Notes: generated by a model from the sequence alone, not told the origin. Positions 1 to 9,337 are shown, numbered from the stretch's first letter. The stretch is DNA of 47,091 nucleotides from Bacteroidaceae bacterium (GCA_017483665.1 JAFUVM010000053.1:1-47091); one strand, 5' to 3'. Numbers and translations: made by a program.

Positions 1-1
1 A

Positions 2-727
2 CCCATCAACTGCCGTCCGTTCGAGTGGGGTTGCGACATCGTGACGCACTCCACGACGAAGTACATGGACGGCCACGCCTCGCAGGTGGGAGGTGCTGTG
101 GTCGACAGCGGCAACTTCGATTGGGACAAACATGCAGAAAAGTTCCCCGGTCTCTGCACACCCGATGAGAGCTACCACGGCCTGACCTACACAAAGGCTT
201 TCGGCAAGATGGCTTACACCACCAAGCTCGTGGCGCAGCTGATGCGCGACCTCGGCAGTATTCCCGCACCGCAGAACTCCTTCCTGCTCAACCTCGGGCT
301 GGAGACGCTGCACCTGCGCATGGCCCGTCATTGCGAAAACGCGCAGAAGGTGGCCGAGTGGCTGGAGAAGAACCCGAAGGTGGGTTGGGTTAACTATGCC
401 GGTCTGCCTTCCAACAAATACTATGCCCTGGCCCAGAAGTACATGCCGAATGGCACTTGCGGCGTGATTGCCTTCGGCTTGAAGGGCACGAAGGAGGAGG
501 CCATACGCTTCATGGACAGCCTGGAGTTCATCAGCATCGTGACGCATGTGGCCGACGCCCGCACCTGCGTGCTGCACCCCGCCAGCCATACCCACCGGCA
601 GCTCAGCGACGAACAGCTGCGCGAGGCTGGTGTGGCTCCCGACCTCGTCCGCCTCAGCGTCGGCATCGAGAACGTGGAGGACATCATAGCCGACCTGGAA
701 CAGGCAATGAAGGCTATCGGGGATTGA
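2..727 (+). CDS. metY: O-acetylhomoserine sulfhydrylase, C-terminal part (5' truncated by window)
   Basis: PLP-dependent enzyme of the Cys/Met metabolism family that makes homocysteine from O-acetylhomoserine and sulfide in the cytoplasm. The open frame enters at base 2 with no start codon, so the N-terminal half lies outside the window. The segment PFEWGCDIVTHSTTKYMDGH carries the S-x-T-K signature whose lysine (codon near base 59) binds PLP. This is followed by a glycine-rich region and the conserved substrate loop VTHVADARTCVLHPASHTHR. The C-terminus SVGIENVEDIIADLEQAM is typical of the family. About 240 residues are visible of the usual 425-430. The sulfhydrylase fits better than cystathionine synthase because of the HVADARTC loop, but close paralogues cannot be fully excluded. 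A methionine-related gene (detached MetH activation domain) lies 1.7 kb downstream in a separate transcription unit. The TGA stop falls in the first degenerate unit of a 7-nt repeat. Confidence 0.9.
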   Translation, partial: PINCRPFEWGCDIVTHSTTKYMDGHASQVGGAVVDSGNFDWDKHAEKFPGLCTPDESYHGLTYTKAFGKMAYTTKLVAQLMRDLGSIPAPQNSFLLNLGLETLHLRMARHCENAQKVAEWLEKNPKVGWVNYAGLPSNKYYALAQKYMPNGTCGVIAFGLKGTKEEAIRFMDSLEFISIVTHVADARTCVLHPASHTHRQLSDEQLREAGVAPDLVRLSVGIENVEDIIADLEQAMKAIGD

Positions 728-755
728 CCATTGAACATTGAACATTGAACATTGG
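723..755. repeat. 7-nt tandem repeat ATTGAAC at the metY 3' end
   Basis: About four to five head-to-tail copies of ATTGAAC begin within the metY stop codon (ATTGA, then ATTGAAC three times, then ATTGG). The array separates metY from the next promoter. It is one of several 7-nt arrays in this window, each with a different unit sequence. Confidence 0.85.
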
Positions 756-789
756 CTAACGGTCAATGGTTAAATAGTCTTAATTGTTT

Positions 790-819
790 TTGCCGTTTGC
801 TCAGGAATGCTTATCTTTG
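790..819 (+). promoter_or_regulatory. Bacteroidetes-type promoter
   Basis: TTG at 790-792 (TTTG 789-792) is followed by 19 nt and TATCTTTG at 812-819. This matches the Bacteroidetes sigma-ABfr consensus (TTTG, about 19-21 nt, TAnnTTTG). It places the transcript start about 7 nt further on, just upstream of the lipoprotein gene at 845, so the frame's upstream Met codons would not be transcribed. Confidence 0.8.
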
Positions 820-844
820 CCATGCTAAAGAGCTGAAAACTGCA

Positions 845-1543
845 ATGAACAAACAATTCTACCTGTTAATGCTGGGCCTGCTGACACTCTTTTCCTGCAG
901 GAGTCAGTACGCAGTGACGGGTTCGTCGAGCGTAGATGAGCTTGAGGGTAAGATGCTTACGCTGAAGGTCTTTGCCGACGGCGAGATGAAGAGCATCGAC
1001 TCCACGCGAGTGGTGCACGGCAAGTTCACCTTTGGCGGAGGCATGGACTCTACGATGCTGGCCAACGTCTTCCTCGGGGACCTGAGCGTGATGCCTATCG
1101 TGCTGGAAGAGGGCGAGGTGAAGCTCATCATCGGCGAGACACAGCAGACGGCCACCGGCACGCCGCTCAACGACACGCTCTCGGGCTTCATACAGCGCAA
1201 GACTCAGCTCGACGCACAAATGGCCGAACTGCCGCACATCGAGGCCCGCATGATAATGGACGGAACGGACGACGACGAGAGGCGGTTCGAGCTGGGCAGA
1301 CAACTGAGCCGTCTGGAAGCCGAGAACGACAGGCTCATCACCCGCTTCATACGCGACAATTATAATAATGTACTGGGTCCCGGCATCTTCATGATACTGA
1401 CCAGCCGCCTGCCCTACCCCGTCCTGACCCCGCAGATTGAGGAGATCATCACCAATGCCACGCCTTACTTCCTGGGGCATCCCTACGTCAAGGAGTACAT
1501 CAGGATAGCCGAGGAGAACAGGGAGAAAGAGAAGAACTACTGA
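845..1543 (+). CDS. DUF4369-like lipoprotein
   Basis: Predicted 232-residue lipoprotein. The N-terminus MNKQFYLLMLGLLTLFSC is a short lipoprotein signal ending in a lipobox Cys at residue 18, so the mature protein should be membrane anchored. The following 100 residues (ADGEMKSIDSTRVVHGKF, then FGGGMDSTMLANVF) have the pattern of the DUF4369 beta domain found at the N-terminus of many Bacteroidetes thiol-disulfide proteins. That domain typically reads 'dgk.l.sipvkdGkF.f.G'. No thioredoxin CxxC domain follows; instead there is a charged helical region (residues about 115-230). The frame is open upstream to 752, but the promoter ending at 819 and the signal peptide fix the start at 845. The next gene starts 5 nt after the stop, so this is the first gene of a three-gene operon. 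Its biochemical role is unknown. Confidence 0.75.
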   Translation: MNKQFYLLMLGLLTLFSCRSQYAVTGSSSVDELEGKMLTLKVFADGEMKSIDSTRVVHGKFTFGGGMDSTMLANVFLGDLSVMPIVLEEGEVKLIIGETQQTATGTPLNDTLSGFIQRKTQLDAQMAELPHIEARMIMDGTDDDERRFELGRQLSRLEAENDRLITRFIRDNYNNVLGPGIFMILTSRLPYPVLTPQIEEIITNATPYFLGHPYVKEYIRIAEENREKEKNY

Positions 1544-1547
1544 CGCC

Positions 1548-2387
1548 ATGCAGATACTCTACCGACTCTACCAGCTCTGCGTTGCCGCGCCCCTGCTGTT
1601 GCTTGTGACGATAGCTACAACCCTTGTCACCATCGCGGGCTGCACTTTTGGAAAAGCTCGCTTCTGGGGCTACTATCCCGCCATGGTGTGGAGCCGGCTG
1701 ATGTGCTGGGTGATGCTGCTGCCGGTCAAGGTGGAAGGGCGTGAACTGCTCGACAAGAGGCAGTCGTACGTCTTCGTTGCCAACCACCAGGGTTCATACG
1801 ACATCTTCCTCGTCTACGGTTTCCTGGGACGCAGTTTCCGCTGGATGATGAAGAAGGAACTGCGGAACATCCCTCTTGTGGGCAAGGCAAGCGAGAGCGC
1901 AGGACACATCTTCGTGGACAAGAGCGGCCCGAAGGCTATCCACAAGACCTACGAACAGGGCCGGCAGGTGCTGAAGAACGGCGTTTCGCTGGTGGTTTTC
2001 CCCGAGGGGGCACGCACCTTCACGGGCCACATGGCGAAGTTCCGCCGCGGAGCCTTCCAGCTTGCCGACGAGCTGCAGCTGCCCGTGGTGCCCGTCACAA
2101 TTGACGGCTCGTTCGACGTCCTGCCGCGTCAGCGCGGATTCTTCTTCCTCACATGGCATCCTCTGAAGCTCGTCATACACGCTCCCATCATGCCGGAGGA
2201 AGGAGCAAGGGGCAAGGAGCAAGGAGCTGAGAGCAAGGGGCAAGAGGCTGGAAGCAAGGAGCAGGGGAGCAAGGAGCAGGCCGAGAGGAACGAGGCTGTG
2301 CGCCGTACCCTGGAGCTGAGCTATGACATCATCATGCACGACCTGCCCGCCCGCCATCAGGGCTTCGTTCCCAATCCCGACCAATGA
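1548..2387 (+). CDS. plsC: 1-acyl-sn-glycerol-3-phosphate acyltransferase (PlsC family)
   Basis: Membrane-associated acyltransferase that should acylate lysophosphatidic acid to phosphatidic acid. Residues about 5-55 are hydrophobic (N-terminal membrane segments). The catalytic HxxxxD motif is NHQGSYD with His80 and Asp85. Motif III is FPEGARTF from residue 151, and motif IV follows as VPVTIDGSFDVLP. At 279 residues it is longer than typical (about 240-250). The excess is a Gly/Lys/Glu/Gln-rich stretch near residues 219-245 encoded by a 7-nt tandem repeat (2202-2280), followed by a normal-looking C-terminus. The start is 5 nt after the lipoprotein stop, and the 3' end overlaps the next start by 4 nt (ATGA), so translation is probably coupled. 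The family assignment is firm; the exact acyl acceptor is inferred. Confidence 0.9.
   Translation: MQILYRLYQLCVAAPLLLLVTIATTLVTIAGCTFGKARFWGYYPAMVWSRLMCWVMLLPVKVEGRELLDKRQSYVFVANHQGSYDIFLVYGFLGRSFRWMMKKELRNIPLVGKASESAGHIFVDKSGPKAIHKTYEQGRQVLKNGVSLVVFPEGARTFTGHMAKFRRGAFQLADELQLPVVPVTIDGSFDVLPRQRGFFFLTWHPLKLVIHAPIMPEEGARGKEQGAESKGQEAGSKEQGSKEQAERNEAVRRTLELSYDIIMHDLPARHQGFVPNPDQ
2202..2280. repeat. in-frame 7-nt repeat (GAGCAAG) inside plsC
   Basis: Degenerate head-to-tail copies of GAGCAAG / GGGCAAG / GAGCTGA occupy about 79 nt near the plsC 3' end. They encode a Gly-Ser-Lys-Glu-Gln-rich stretch without breaking the frame. The reverse complement of the same unit (CTTGCTC) appears inside the subtilase frame at 31151-31209. 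Confidence 0.85.
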
Positions 2388-3271
2388 CCCGCACTTCGCA
2401 CTTCACCATCCCGGAGCTCCTGCCGTTCGTCAGCTGGGGCTACTTTTTTCATGCCTGGTCGCTCGGCACAAGCTTTGCGTCGATAGCGCAGGTACACGAC
2501 TGTCCGGCATGCATGGCGGGCTGGATGCAAAGCTTCACGGGAGAACAGCAGACGCAGGCACGGACGGCGCTGAACCTTTGGCACGACGCCCAGAAACAGC
2601 TGCGACGCTGGGCGGACGAGGGGCGCACGGCCAGCTGCCGGGTGATGATAGAACGGGCTTGGAGCGAGGACGAAGACATCGTGCTGCCCGACCTCAACGC
2701 CCGTCTGCCGCTCCTGCGCAGCCAGCAATATGCGGCGGGAGAGCCAAGCCTCTGCCTGGCGGACTTCGTGGCGCCCCGTCAGTCGGGCATCGACGACCGC
2801 ATCGGCCTTTTTGCCAGCACCACAGAGCCCGACATGGAGCAATCCTTCGCCGACGACCCCTACCGTCACCTCCTGGCCCAGACCCTGTCCGACCGTCTGG
2901 CAGAAGCCGCCGCCGAACTGGCCCACATGAAGGTGCGGCGCGAGTGGTGGGGCTATGCCGCCGACGAACAGCTCACCATCCCGCAGATGCTTGCCGCACG
3001 GTACCAGGGCATCCGTCCCGCTGTGGGCTATCCTTCCCTACCCGACCAAAGCCTCAACTTCCTGCTCTCCGAGCTGCTCGACTTCCCGTCGCTTGGCATC
3101 CGCCTGACCGAGAACGGCGCCATGATGCCCCACGCCAGCACCAGCGGCCTCATGCTGGCACACCACCGGGCACGATACTTCAGCGTAGGTCCCGTCGGCG
3201 AGGACCAGCTTCGCGACTATGCCCGACGCCGCGGCATGGAGCCCGACGCCCTGCGCCGCTTCCTGACCTGA
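2384..3271 (+). CDS. stand-alone methionine synthase activation (Met_synt_B12) domain protein
   Basis: A 295-residue protein matching the C-terminal reactivation domain of cobalamin-dependent methionine synthase (MetH). In intact MetH this domain binds S-adenosylmethionine and, with a flavodoxin-type donor, reductively methylates oxidised B12. Visible signatures are DRLAEAAAELAHMKVRREWW followed by GYAADE, then GIRPAVGYPSLPDQ, IRLTENGAMMPHASTSGL, and ARYFSVGPVGEDQLRDYA. These cover residues about 155-290. Residues 1-150 are not clearly recognisable and include a CPAC pair near residue 42. No homocysteine, folate or B12 domain is present, so this is a split form; Bacteroidetes are known to carry MetH without this domain. 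The start overlaps plsC by 4 nt. The partner MetH core is outside the window. Confidence 0.85.
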   Translation: MTRTSHFTIPELLPFVSWGYFFHAWSLGTSFASIAQVHDCPACMAGWMQSFTGEQQTQARTALNLWHDAQKQLRRWADEGRTASCRVMIERAWSEDEDIVLPDLNARLPLLRSQQYAAGEPSLCLADFVAPRQSGIDDRIGLFASTTEPDMEQSFADDPYRHLLAQTLSDRLAEAAAELAHMKVRREWWGYAADEQLTIPQMLAARYQGIRPAVGYPSLPDQSLNFLLSELLDFPSLGIRLTENGAMMPHASTSGLMLAHHRARYFSVGPVGEDQLRDYARRRGMEPDALRRFLT

Positions 3272-3333
3272 TGTCATTTCGCAACCGTTTCTGCGCTTTC
3301 CTTGTCATTGTGTCAACTTTTGCACACGTCGGA

Positions 3334-3354
3334 AAGTGCCCGAAAAGGGCACTT
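3334..3354 (+). terminator. hairpin, possible terminator of the lipoprotein-plsC-activation domain operon
   Basis: A perfect 8-bp stem AAGTGCCC / GGGCACTT with a GAAAA loop lies 63 nt after the stop at 3271. There is no T-run, so termination is uncertain. Confidence 0.35.
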
Positions 3355-3858
3355 CACACGGTGTTTCGGGCATCGCAGCGCGGAGTGCCGGCAATAAGCA
3401 CGTGCCGCGTTGACCGTCACGACACGCTCTTCTTGTTGAAACGCCGCGCCGCGATGACCGATTTAGCAAACGAAAAAGTGTGCAAAAACGAACAAAAGGC
3501 GCTCATTCTGCAAGGCTTAGTTTGCATTTCGGCAGCAATTATCGGGCGACAGGCAACAGAAGGAAATCAGTAAACACCTGTAACAGAAGGCACTCCAAAA
3601 CACTCTTCGATTTAAGGCCCTGTTTTTGTCTCAGAGTCGAAAAGTGAGGCAGAAGCCGTTTCAGGCGATTCTGGAGGGAAGACGAAAATTCGGGGTGTAA
3701 GCGTTTCGAACGATAAGCCGACAATTTGTCAACAGCATTTTTATTCTGTCAGCAGAAGATATTTATACCTTTCCTACGCAGTTCCAAGGCACTTTTGCAG
3801 GACTTTAATTCTGCAAATCTGCGAGAAACAGAATAATTCACTTTAATTTCACTTTTTC
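3355..3858. other. gene-poor interval
   Basis: About 500 nt with lower GC than the flanking genes and no convincing coding sequence. A 100-codon frame (3271-3573) overlaps the previous stop but resembles no family and has poor composition for a protein. Some local phrases recur loosely (tgcaaaa/tgcaaat). No RNA gene was recognised. Confidence 0.4.
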
Positions 3859-3889
3859 TTGGTTGTTTTCTACTATTGTCGTAACTTTG
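3859..3889 (+). promoter_or_regulatory. Bacteroidetes-type promoter
   Basis: TTG at 3859-3861, a 20-nt spacer and TAACTTTG at 3882-3889, followed about 30 nt later by the start codon at 3919. Confidence 0.8.
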
Positions 3890-3918
3890 CACCCGAATTA
3901 GATATACAGACAACGCCT

Positions 3919-4587
3919 ATGAAAAAGCTGTTTACATTATTATTATTATTAGGGCTGACCTCCGTCCTGACCGCAGAGGCACAGGACGACTTCCCCCTGC
4001 AGTTCGCCTACAGCGACGGGACGCTCATCCCCGACGGCACCGTCCTGACCCTGGACGATGCGGAGGAAGACATCTTCGGAGACGTGCAGATTCCCTCCGG
4101 CCTGTTCGTCAAAAACACATCGGGGAACGAGGTGCGGGGCGGCGCGACATACGTCATCAAGTCCATCCCGGGCGGAACCTTCCAGACATGCTTCCCGTCG
4201 AACTGCATCCAGCAGACGCGGCCGGGCGAGTACACCACGCAGAGCGACGTCATCGCCGCAGGCGAACTGAAGAACATGCAGACGGAATGGTTCCCGGGAG
4301 ACAAGGAGGGGACGGCCGTCGTCACCTATCAGCTGCTCACATTCAAGCAGAACGTCATCACGAAGAAATGGAACAAAGACAAGGAAGGGCCAACGATTAC
4401 GCTCTCCTTCGTCTACGGCACAAGCGACGGCATCGCTTCCATCCAAGGCTCAAAAGACAAAATACAGGATGAAAGCTACCTGGACATGCTGGGCCGGCCC
4501 GTCAGCATGCCCCGCCAGGGGCTCTTCGTCAAAAGGACCGTCCTCAGCGACGGGACGGTCGTCACAAGGAAAGTCGCCGCAAAATGA
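3919..4587 (+). CDS. secreted protein of unknown function with C-terminal sorting-like tail
   Basis: A 222-residue exported protein. MKKLFTLLLLLGLTSVLTAEA is a clear signal peptide with likely cleavage before QDD. The body is acidic and beta-rich with no recognised catalytic motif. It contains two cysteines close together (about residues 94 and 99, CFPSNC), possibly a disulfide. The last 35 residues (SYLDMLGRPV, then PRQGLFVK, ending RKVAAK) match the tail shared by seven other exported proteins in this window, which resembles a type IX secretion C-terminal signal. The frame is open to 3859, but the promoter motif at 3882-3889 lies within that extension and the signal peptide begins at 3919. 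Expressed from its own promoter; the following large gene is 186 nt downstream. Function unknown. Confidence 0.75.
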   Translation: MKKLFTLLLLLGLTSVLTAEAQDDFPLQFAYSDGTLIPDGTVLTLDDAEEDIFGDVQIPSGLFVKNTSGNEVRGGATYVIKSIPGGTFQTCFPSNCIQQTRPGEYTTQSDVIAAGELKNMQTEWFPGDKEGTAVVTYQLLTFKQNVITKKWNKDKEGPTITLSFVYGTSDGIASIQGSKDKIQDESYLDMLGRPVSMPRQGLFVKRTVLSDGTVVTRKVAAK

Positions 4588-4616
4588 TTCACGCCGGAAA
4601 CATGGATTGCCTTTTC

Positions 4617-4720
4617 CAAACAACGGATTGAATTTCCCAAACAACGGATTGAACGGATTAAACGGATTGGCTACGCCCTTGGTTGTCAGGCAAAACGCGT
4701 GCAATTCGTGCAATTCATGG
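4617..4720. repeat. degenerate 9-nt tandem repeats (CGGATTGAA; GCAATTCGT)
   Basis: Copies of AACGGATTGAA / AACGGATTAAA occupy 4617-4670, and GTGCAATTC repeats occupy about 4699-4720. The first unit recurs in the palindrome at 28252-28337 and the second inside the MITE-like element at 40213-40380. Confidence 0.8.
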
Positions 4721-4773
4721 TAAAAAAATGATTTCATTTAATTTTGATTAATTACTTAATAAACGGTATTAGT

Positions 4774-7700
4774 ATGAGAAACATTACTCTATTAGCGCTG
4801 GCTGTCCTCGTGTCGGCAGTCGGCAAGGCGCAGACAGCCGAGACGCTGCCCACGCTCAAACAAAAGTCCGCGGAGGTGTCTGCACTGCAGGCCTCGAAGA
4901 ACATCAAGGAACAGCCCTCGCAGAAAATGCTGCAGAGGCAGGTCAACATGGAAGCCAAGCAGGGGGCCAGGGCAGCCCTGACCAGGCACGGCAAGGTGGC
5001 AGCAAAGGCCGGTGAGGCTGTCAAGTCGACCCGCAAGCGTGCTACCGGCGAAGCCATCTACGAGCAGCCCGAGGGCGAACAGGTGCTCTACAGCCGCAGC
5101 GGCAGCGCCTACTACGCTTTCTATGGCTACGTCTACAGCACCACGCTGTCCGGAGCAGTGGGCAACGTCGTGTTCGGCGACGGCGGCAAGGTCTACATCA
5201 AGAACCTCGTCTCGCAGGCAGGAGCAGACACATGGGTGGAAGGAACCCTTGTCGGCACCTCGAGCATACGGATTCAGTTGCCGCAGGTGGCAATAGAATA
5301 TCCCAACTACGGCTACAACCTCGTCGTGGCAAAGGTCAGGTATGATGCCTCACAGCAATGGTATGTCAAGTCGAGCAACCAGACCCTGACGCTCAACTAC
5401 AACAGCACGACGGGAGCCATCTCCTACACGGGCACGCAGGACATCATCGGTCTCATCTACGACGACGACGACAGCTGGACGGGCTATGCCGACTGGGACA
5501 TCTCCTTCAAGAAGGTGACGGACCAGTCCGCCGAAGCCCCCGACGGCCTCGAGACCGAGACGTATGCCCTGACAGCCGACGGCTACGACGGCTCGCTGGT
5601 ACAGGTCGGCTTCGAGGGCAACGATGTCTACGTGCAGGGCATCGACGCCAACCTGCCCGACACATGGGTGAAGGGAACCGTCAGCGGCGACAAGGTGACG
5701 TTCGCGAACGGCCAGTACATAGGTGCAGACGAAGTGTCGGGCTACCATCAGTACCTCGTCTCGGCCACAGCTGAAGAAGTATACGACGAGTACTACGACG
5801 AGTACAACACCCAGTACACGCTCGCCGACGGCGACATCACCTTCAAGTACGATGCCGCCACCAAGACGCTCTCCGAAGGCTCCACCTTCCTCATCAACGG
5901 CGGAAAGACAAGCGTCAACTACCTCTCGGCCCTGACGAACGCCAAGATTGCCCCCTTCACAGAAGTGGTAGCCACACCCGCCACACCCGTCTTCAACAGC
6001 ATCTACGAGGGCGGATACAGCTACTACAACTACGGCTACGGCTGGGGCTACCTCGACTTCGACGTGAAGACTGCCGACACAGAGGGCAACTACATCCTGC
6101 CCGAAAAGCTGAGCTACCAGCTCTGGGTGAAGGTGAACGGCGAGGAGCAGCCCTTGACGCTCTCCGGGTATGACTACGTGTACTTAGAGGACGAAACGCT
6201 CTCCGAGGTTCCCTACAGCTTCTCAGAAGGTTGGGACATATACAGCACCGGCCAGAACAAAAGGGTCTACTACTACGTTGTCGGCCCCGAGGCATACGGC
6301 GTACAGGCCATCTATCGCGGCTCCGGCGTGGAACGCCGCTCGGAAATCGCTTGGGGTGAGGTGGAGACGATAGGTGCAGAACTGCAGCCCGACGCTGCCA
6401 CCCCGGCATATCCCGATGCCACGATAAGCTCCGAGGCAGGCCGCATCGACTTCACCCACTATACGGGCAGCGAGGAACTCGGCACCGTCACGAACAACTC
6501 CAAGCCCGAGACCTACGACGTTGCCATAAAGATTGACAACCCGGCACTCGTCGGCACACTCGTCGAGAGCATCACCTTCCCCTTGCAGGAAGTGGAGGGA
6601 GTCTCCAACCTCTCTGTCTTCCTCAGCTCGCAGCTCCGCGTCGAAGGCGGCAAGAACGCTGCCGACCTCGTAGTGAAGACTGTTGAACCGGAGGAACCCG
6701 GCTTCGTCACCGTCACGCTCGACAAGCCCTACACCATCCCCGAGGGCGGTGTCTACGCAGGCTACTCGCTGACCGTCGACGACGTCGAGGCAGCAGAAGC
6801 CAACGAGGCGCCCGTCATCGTCACCAACCAGGCCAGCGAAGGCGGTCTCTACCTCCACACGTCCGACGGCTTCCTGAAGTGGCTCGACCTGGGAGACCTG
6901 TTCGGTGGCAGCGCAGCCATCACGGTAGGACTGGCAGGCGAAAGCATCAAGGCCAACGCCGCAGCTGTAGAAGAAGGAGAGGACACCTACGCCCTGAGCG
7001 GCCAGCAGGCCACCGTTCCCGTCACCGTCATCAACCACGGCTCGAACGGCATCCAGTCGGTTGAGGTGAACTACAACGTAGCAGGACAGGCAGGCTCACA
7101 GACGTTCGACGTCGACGTCAGCCCCGTCTACGGCGGAAAGACAACCGTTTCGCTCACCGTTCCCGCCGTCAGCGAGAAGGGAAGCTACGAGCTTGCCATC
7201 ACGGCGACCAAGGTGAACAGCCAGGCAAACGAGGATCCGGATGCCGGAGCCACACAGTCCCTCATCGTGCTGAACACACTGCCCAAGAAGCGCGCCCTGC
7301 TCGAGGAGTACACCGGCTTCTGGTGCGGATGGTGCCCGCGCGGATATGTAGGACTCGAACAGCTTGCCATACAATATCCCGACGAGTACATCCTGGCCAG
7401 CTACCACAATGGCGACGAACTGGAAATCATGTCCTCCAGCTACTACCCCTCGCAGGTGAGCGGCTTCCCCGCAGCATGGATGGACCGCGCAGTCAGCCTC
7501 GATGCCTACTACGGCACGAGCGAGGACAAAGACTTAGGCATTGCCGACGACCTGGCACAGCGCAACAAGCTCTTCGGACAGGCCGACCTGACGCTCACTC
7601 CCAAGCTTAGCGACGACGGCAGCTCCGTCAATATCAAGACAGAAGTAGTCTTCCCGTATGCACTCGAGGGCGGAAACTACACCGTGGAATACCTGCTCCT

Positions 7701-8214
7701 GGCCGACGGACTGACCGACCCGAGCTGGGGACAGAGCAACTACTATGCCGGCGGCGGCGCAGGCTATCCCGAATACATGGACACGTTCACACAGACATCC
7801 GACGAGACTGTCTACGGCCTTCCCTTCAACGATGTAGTCGTGCTCACCTCCGAACTCCTCGACGGCTCGGGCAACGACATCACAGATGCCGAAGCCGACG
7901 CACCCGTCAGCCTCAGCTATTCCTTCAACCTCAGCGACGCCTACAACACAAGCAACGAACCTGTCATCCAGAACACCGACAACCTGAAAGTCGTTGCCCT
8001 GCTGATTAACAAGGAGACTGGCGAAGTGGTGAATGCAAACAAGGCAAGCGTCGCCATCGCAACAGGAATATCGGAAGTCCAGAATCAGAACCTCAAGGCT
8101 CAAGGCTCCGAGGGCATCTACGACATCCTGGGTGCACGCCGGCAGAAAGCCGTACGCGGCGTGAATATCTTCAAGCAAGCCGACGGCACAGTCCGCAAAG
8201 CTGTCGTCAAGTAA
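4774..8214 (+). CDS. large secreted modular protein with Omp28/thioredoxin-like CGWC region
   Basis: A 1146-residue exported protein. The signal peptide is [20 protein letters not shown]. After a charged linker (to about residue 92), two similar beta domains follow (about 93-250 and 260-400), each pairing a TWV(E/K)GT motif with a strand-rich tyrosine-rich region. The middle (about 410-830) contains beta-sandwich segments with no certain family. Residues about 836-960 start with [20 protein letters not shown]. The C851-x-x-C854 pair has the context of Omp28-like, thioredoxin-fold outer-membrane proteins. The last 34 residues carry the shared sorting-like tail ([15 protein letters not shown]). 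An upstream TTG in frame (4744) was rejected because the signal peptide starts at 4774. A perfect terminator follows. Redox activity is inferred only from the CxxC. Confidence 0.75.
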   Translation: MRNITLLALAVLVSAVGKAQTAETLPTLKQKSAEVSALQASKNIKEQPSQKMLQRQVNMEAKQGARAALTRHGKVAAKAGEAVKSTRKRATGEAIYEQPEGEQVLYSRSGSAYYAFYGYVYSTTLSGAVGNVVFGDGGKVYIKNLVSQAGADTWVEGTLVGTSSIRIQLPQVAIEYPNYGYNLVVAKVRYDASQQWYVKSSNQTLTLNYNSTTGAISYTGTQDIIGLIYDDDDSWTGYADWDISFKKVTDQSAEAPDGLETETYALTADGYDGSLVQVGFEGNDVYVQGIDANLPDTWVKGTVSGDKVTFANGQYIGADEVSGYHQYLVSATAEEVYDEYYDEYNTQYTLADGDITFKYDAATKTLSEGSTFLINGGKTSVNYLSALTNAKIAPFTEVVATPATPVFNSIYEGGYSYYNYGYGWGYLDFDVKTADTEGNYILPEKLSYQLWVKVNGEEQPLTLSGYDYVYLEDETLSEVPYSFSEGWDIYSTGQNKRVYYYVVGPEAYGVQAIYRGSGVERRSEIAWGEVETIGAELQPDAATPAYPDATISSEAGRIDFTHYTGSEELGTVTNNSKPETYDVAIKIDNPALVGTLVESITFPLQEVEGVSNLSVFLSSQLRVEGGKNAADLVVKTVEPEEPGFVTVTLDKPYTIPEGGVYAGYSLTVDDVEAAEANEAPVIVTNQASEGGLYLHTSDGFLKWLDLGDLFGGSAAITVGLAGESIKANAAAVEEGEDTYALSGQQATVPVTVINHGSNGIQSVEVNYNVAGQAGSQTFDVDVSPVYGGKTTVSLTVPAVSEKGSYELAITATKVNSQANEDPDAGATQSLIVLNTLPKKRALLEEYTGFWCGWCPRGYVGLEQLAIQYPDEYILASYHNGDELEIMSSSYYPSQVSGFPAAWMDRAVSLDAYYGTSEDKDLGIADDLAQRNKLFGQADLTLTPKLSDDGSSVNIKTEVVFPYALEGGNYTVEYLLLADGLTDPSWGQSNYYAGGGAGYPEYMDTFTQTSDETVYGLPFNDVVVLTSELLDGSGNDITDAEADAPVSLSYSFNLSDAYNTSNEPVIQNTDNLKVVALLINKETGEVVNANKASVAIATGISEVQNQNLKAQGSEGIYDILGARRQKAVRGVNIFKQADGTVRKAVVK

Positions 8215-8240
8215 TCGCTCTTCGCAGCATCATCCGGCAC

Positions 8241-8287
8241 GAAGCGCCCTGTCTTCCCCCCGTGGAAGTCAGGGCGCTTCTTCTTTT
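8241..8287 (+). terminator. strong rho-independent terminator
   Basis: An 11-bp outer stem GAAGCGCCCTG / CAGGGCGCTTC, with an inner CTTCC / GGAAG stem, is followed by a T-rich run (TTCTTTT). It lies 27 nt after the stop of the large secreted protein. Confidence 0.9.
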
Positions 8288-8349
8288 GTCGACATTCTCC
8301 TCTATCCTCCTCAGAAAGGAGCCTTCCAATCACAAAAAAAGTTATTTTC

Positions 8350-8380
8350 TTGGCGCTTTGCGTGGTTTTTCGTACCTTTG
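8350..8380 (+). promoter_or_regulatory. promoter of the cysDN-sulfotransferase operon
   Basis: TTG at 8350-8352, a 20-nt spacer and TACCTTTG at 8373-8380, 25 nt before the cysD start codon. It rules out the upstream in-frame Met at 8262. Confidence 0.8.
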
Positions 8381-8405
8381 CACGCGAAATAAACGAAACA
8401 AATAC

Positions 8406-9314
8406 ATGTCAGAATACCGTTTGAGTCACCTCCAGGAACTTGAAGCCGAGTCCATCCACATCATTCGCGAAGTGGCTGCAGAGTTCGAGAATCCCGTCAT
8501 GCTCTACAGCATCGGCAAGGACAGCAGCGTGATGGTACGTCTGGCGGAGAAAGCTTTCGCCCCGGGCAAAGTGCCTTTTCCGCTGATGCACATCGACAGC
8601 AAGTGGAAGTTCCGCGAAATGACAGAGTTCCGCGACCGCTACGCCAAGGAGCACGGATGGAACCTCATCGTGGAGAGCAACATGGAGGCCTTCCGCGCCG
8701 GCGTGGGCCCCTTCACCCACGGCAGCAAGGTGCACACCGACCTGATGAAGACGAAGGCCCTGCTCGATGCGCTGGAGAAGTACAAGTTCGACGCAGCCTT
8801 CGGCGGTGCCCGCCGCGACGAGGAGAAGTCGAGGGCCAAGGAACGCATCTTCAGTTTCCGCGACCAGTTCAACCAGTGGGACCCGAAGAACCAGCGCCCC
8901 GAGCTCTGGGACATCTACAACAGCCGCATACACAAGGGCGAGAGCATCCGCGTCTTCCCCCTCTCGAACTGGACGGAACTCGACGTCTGGCAGTACATCC
9001 GCCTGGAAAACATCCCTATCGTGCCGCTCTACTTCGCCAAGGAACGGCCCTGCGTGGAGATTGACGGCAACCTCATCATGGCGGACGACGACCGCCTGCC
9101 CAAGGAGCTGGTGCCGAAGATTCACATGCGCATGGTCCGCTTCCGCACACTCGGCTGCTGGCCGCTGACAGGCGCTGTGGAATCAAGCGCCACTACCATC
9201 GAGGAGATAGTGGAGGAGATGATGACCACCACGAAGAGCGAACGTACCACACGCGTCATCGACTTCGACCAGGAAGCCAGCATGGAGCAGAAGAAACGCG
9301 AAGGCTACTTCTGA
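8406..9314 (+). CDS. cysD: sulfate adenylyltransferase subunit 2
   Basis: Small subunit of heterodimeric ATP sulfurylase, which adenylates sulfate to APS in the cytoplasm. At 302 residues it has the normal CysD length. The PP-loop ATP pyrophosphatase motif is [10 protein letters not shown] (SIGKDS at residues 35-40), followed by [16 protein letters not shown] and [20 protein letters not shown]. The conserved C-terminus is [11 protein letters not shown]...KKREGYF. The start at 8406 is chosen because it begins the conserved [19 protein letters not shown] region just after the promoter. It is the first gene of an operon with cysN and a sulfotransferase. No reductive sulfate assimilation genes (cysH, cysI/J) are adjacent, so the APS made here may feed sulfation rather than cysteine synthesis. 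Confidence 0.95.
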   Translation: MSEYRLSHLQELEAESIHIIREVAAEFENPVMLYSIGKDSSVMVRLAEKAFAPGKVPFPLMHIDSKWKFREMTEFRDRYAKEHGWNLIVESNMEAFRAGVGPFTHGSKVHTDLMKTKALLDALEKYKFDAAFGGARRDEEKSRAKERIFSFRDQFNQWDPKNQRPELWDIYNSRIHKGESIRVFPLSNWTELDVWQYIRLENIPIVPLYFAKERPCVEIDGNLIMADDDRLPKELVPKIHMRMVRFRTLGCWPLTGAVESSATTIEEIVEEMMTTTKSERTTRVIDFDQEASMEQKKREGYF

Positions 9315-9337
9315 TGCCGCAACACCAAAAAGAAGGA

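Noticed and set aside
752..844. Upstream extension of the lipoprotein gene
   Set aside because: The promoter at 790-819 lies inside the extension and the lipoprotein signal begins at 845.
3271..3573. 100-codon frame overlapping the stop of the MetH activation domain gene
   Set aside because: No family resemblance, erratic composition, and it continues a shadow frame that is open through the upstream gene; a hairpin lies within it.
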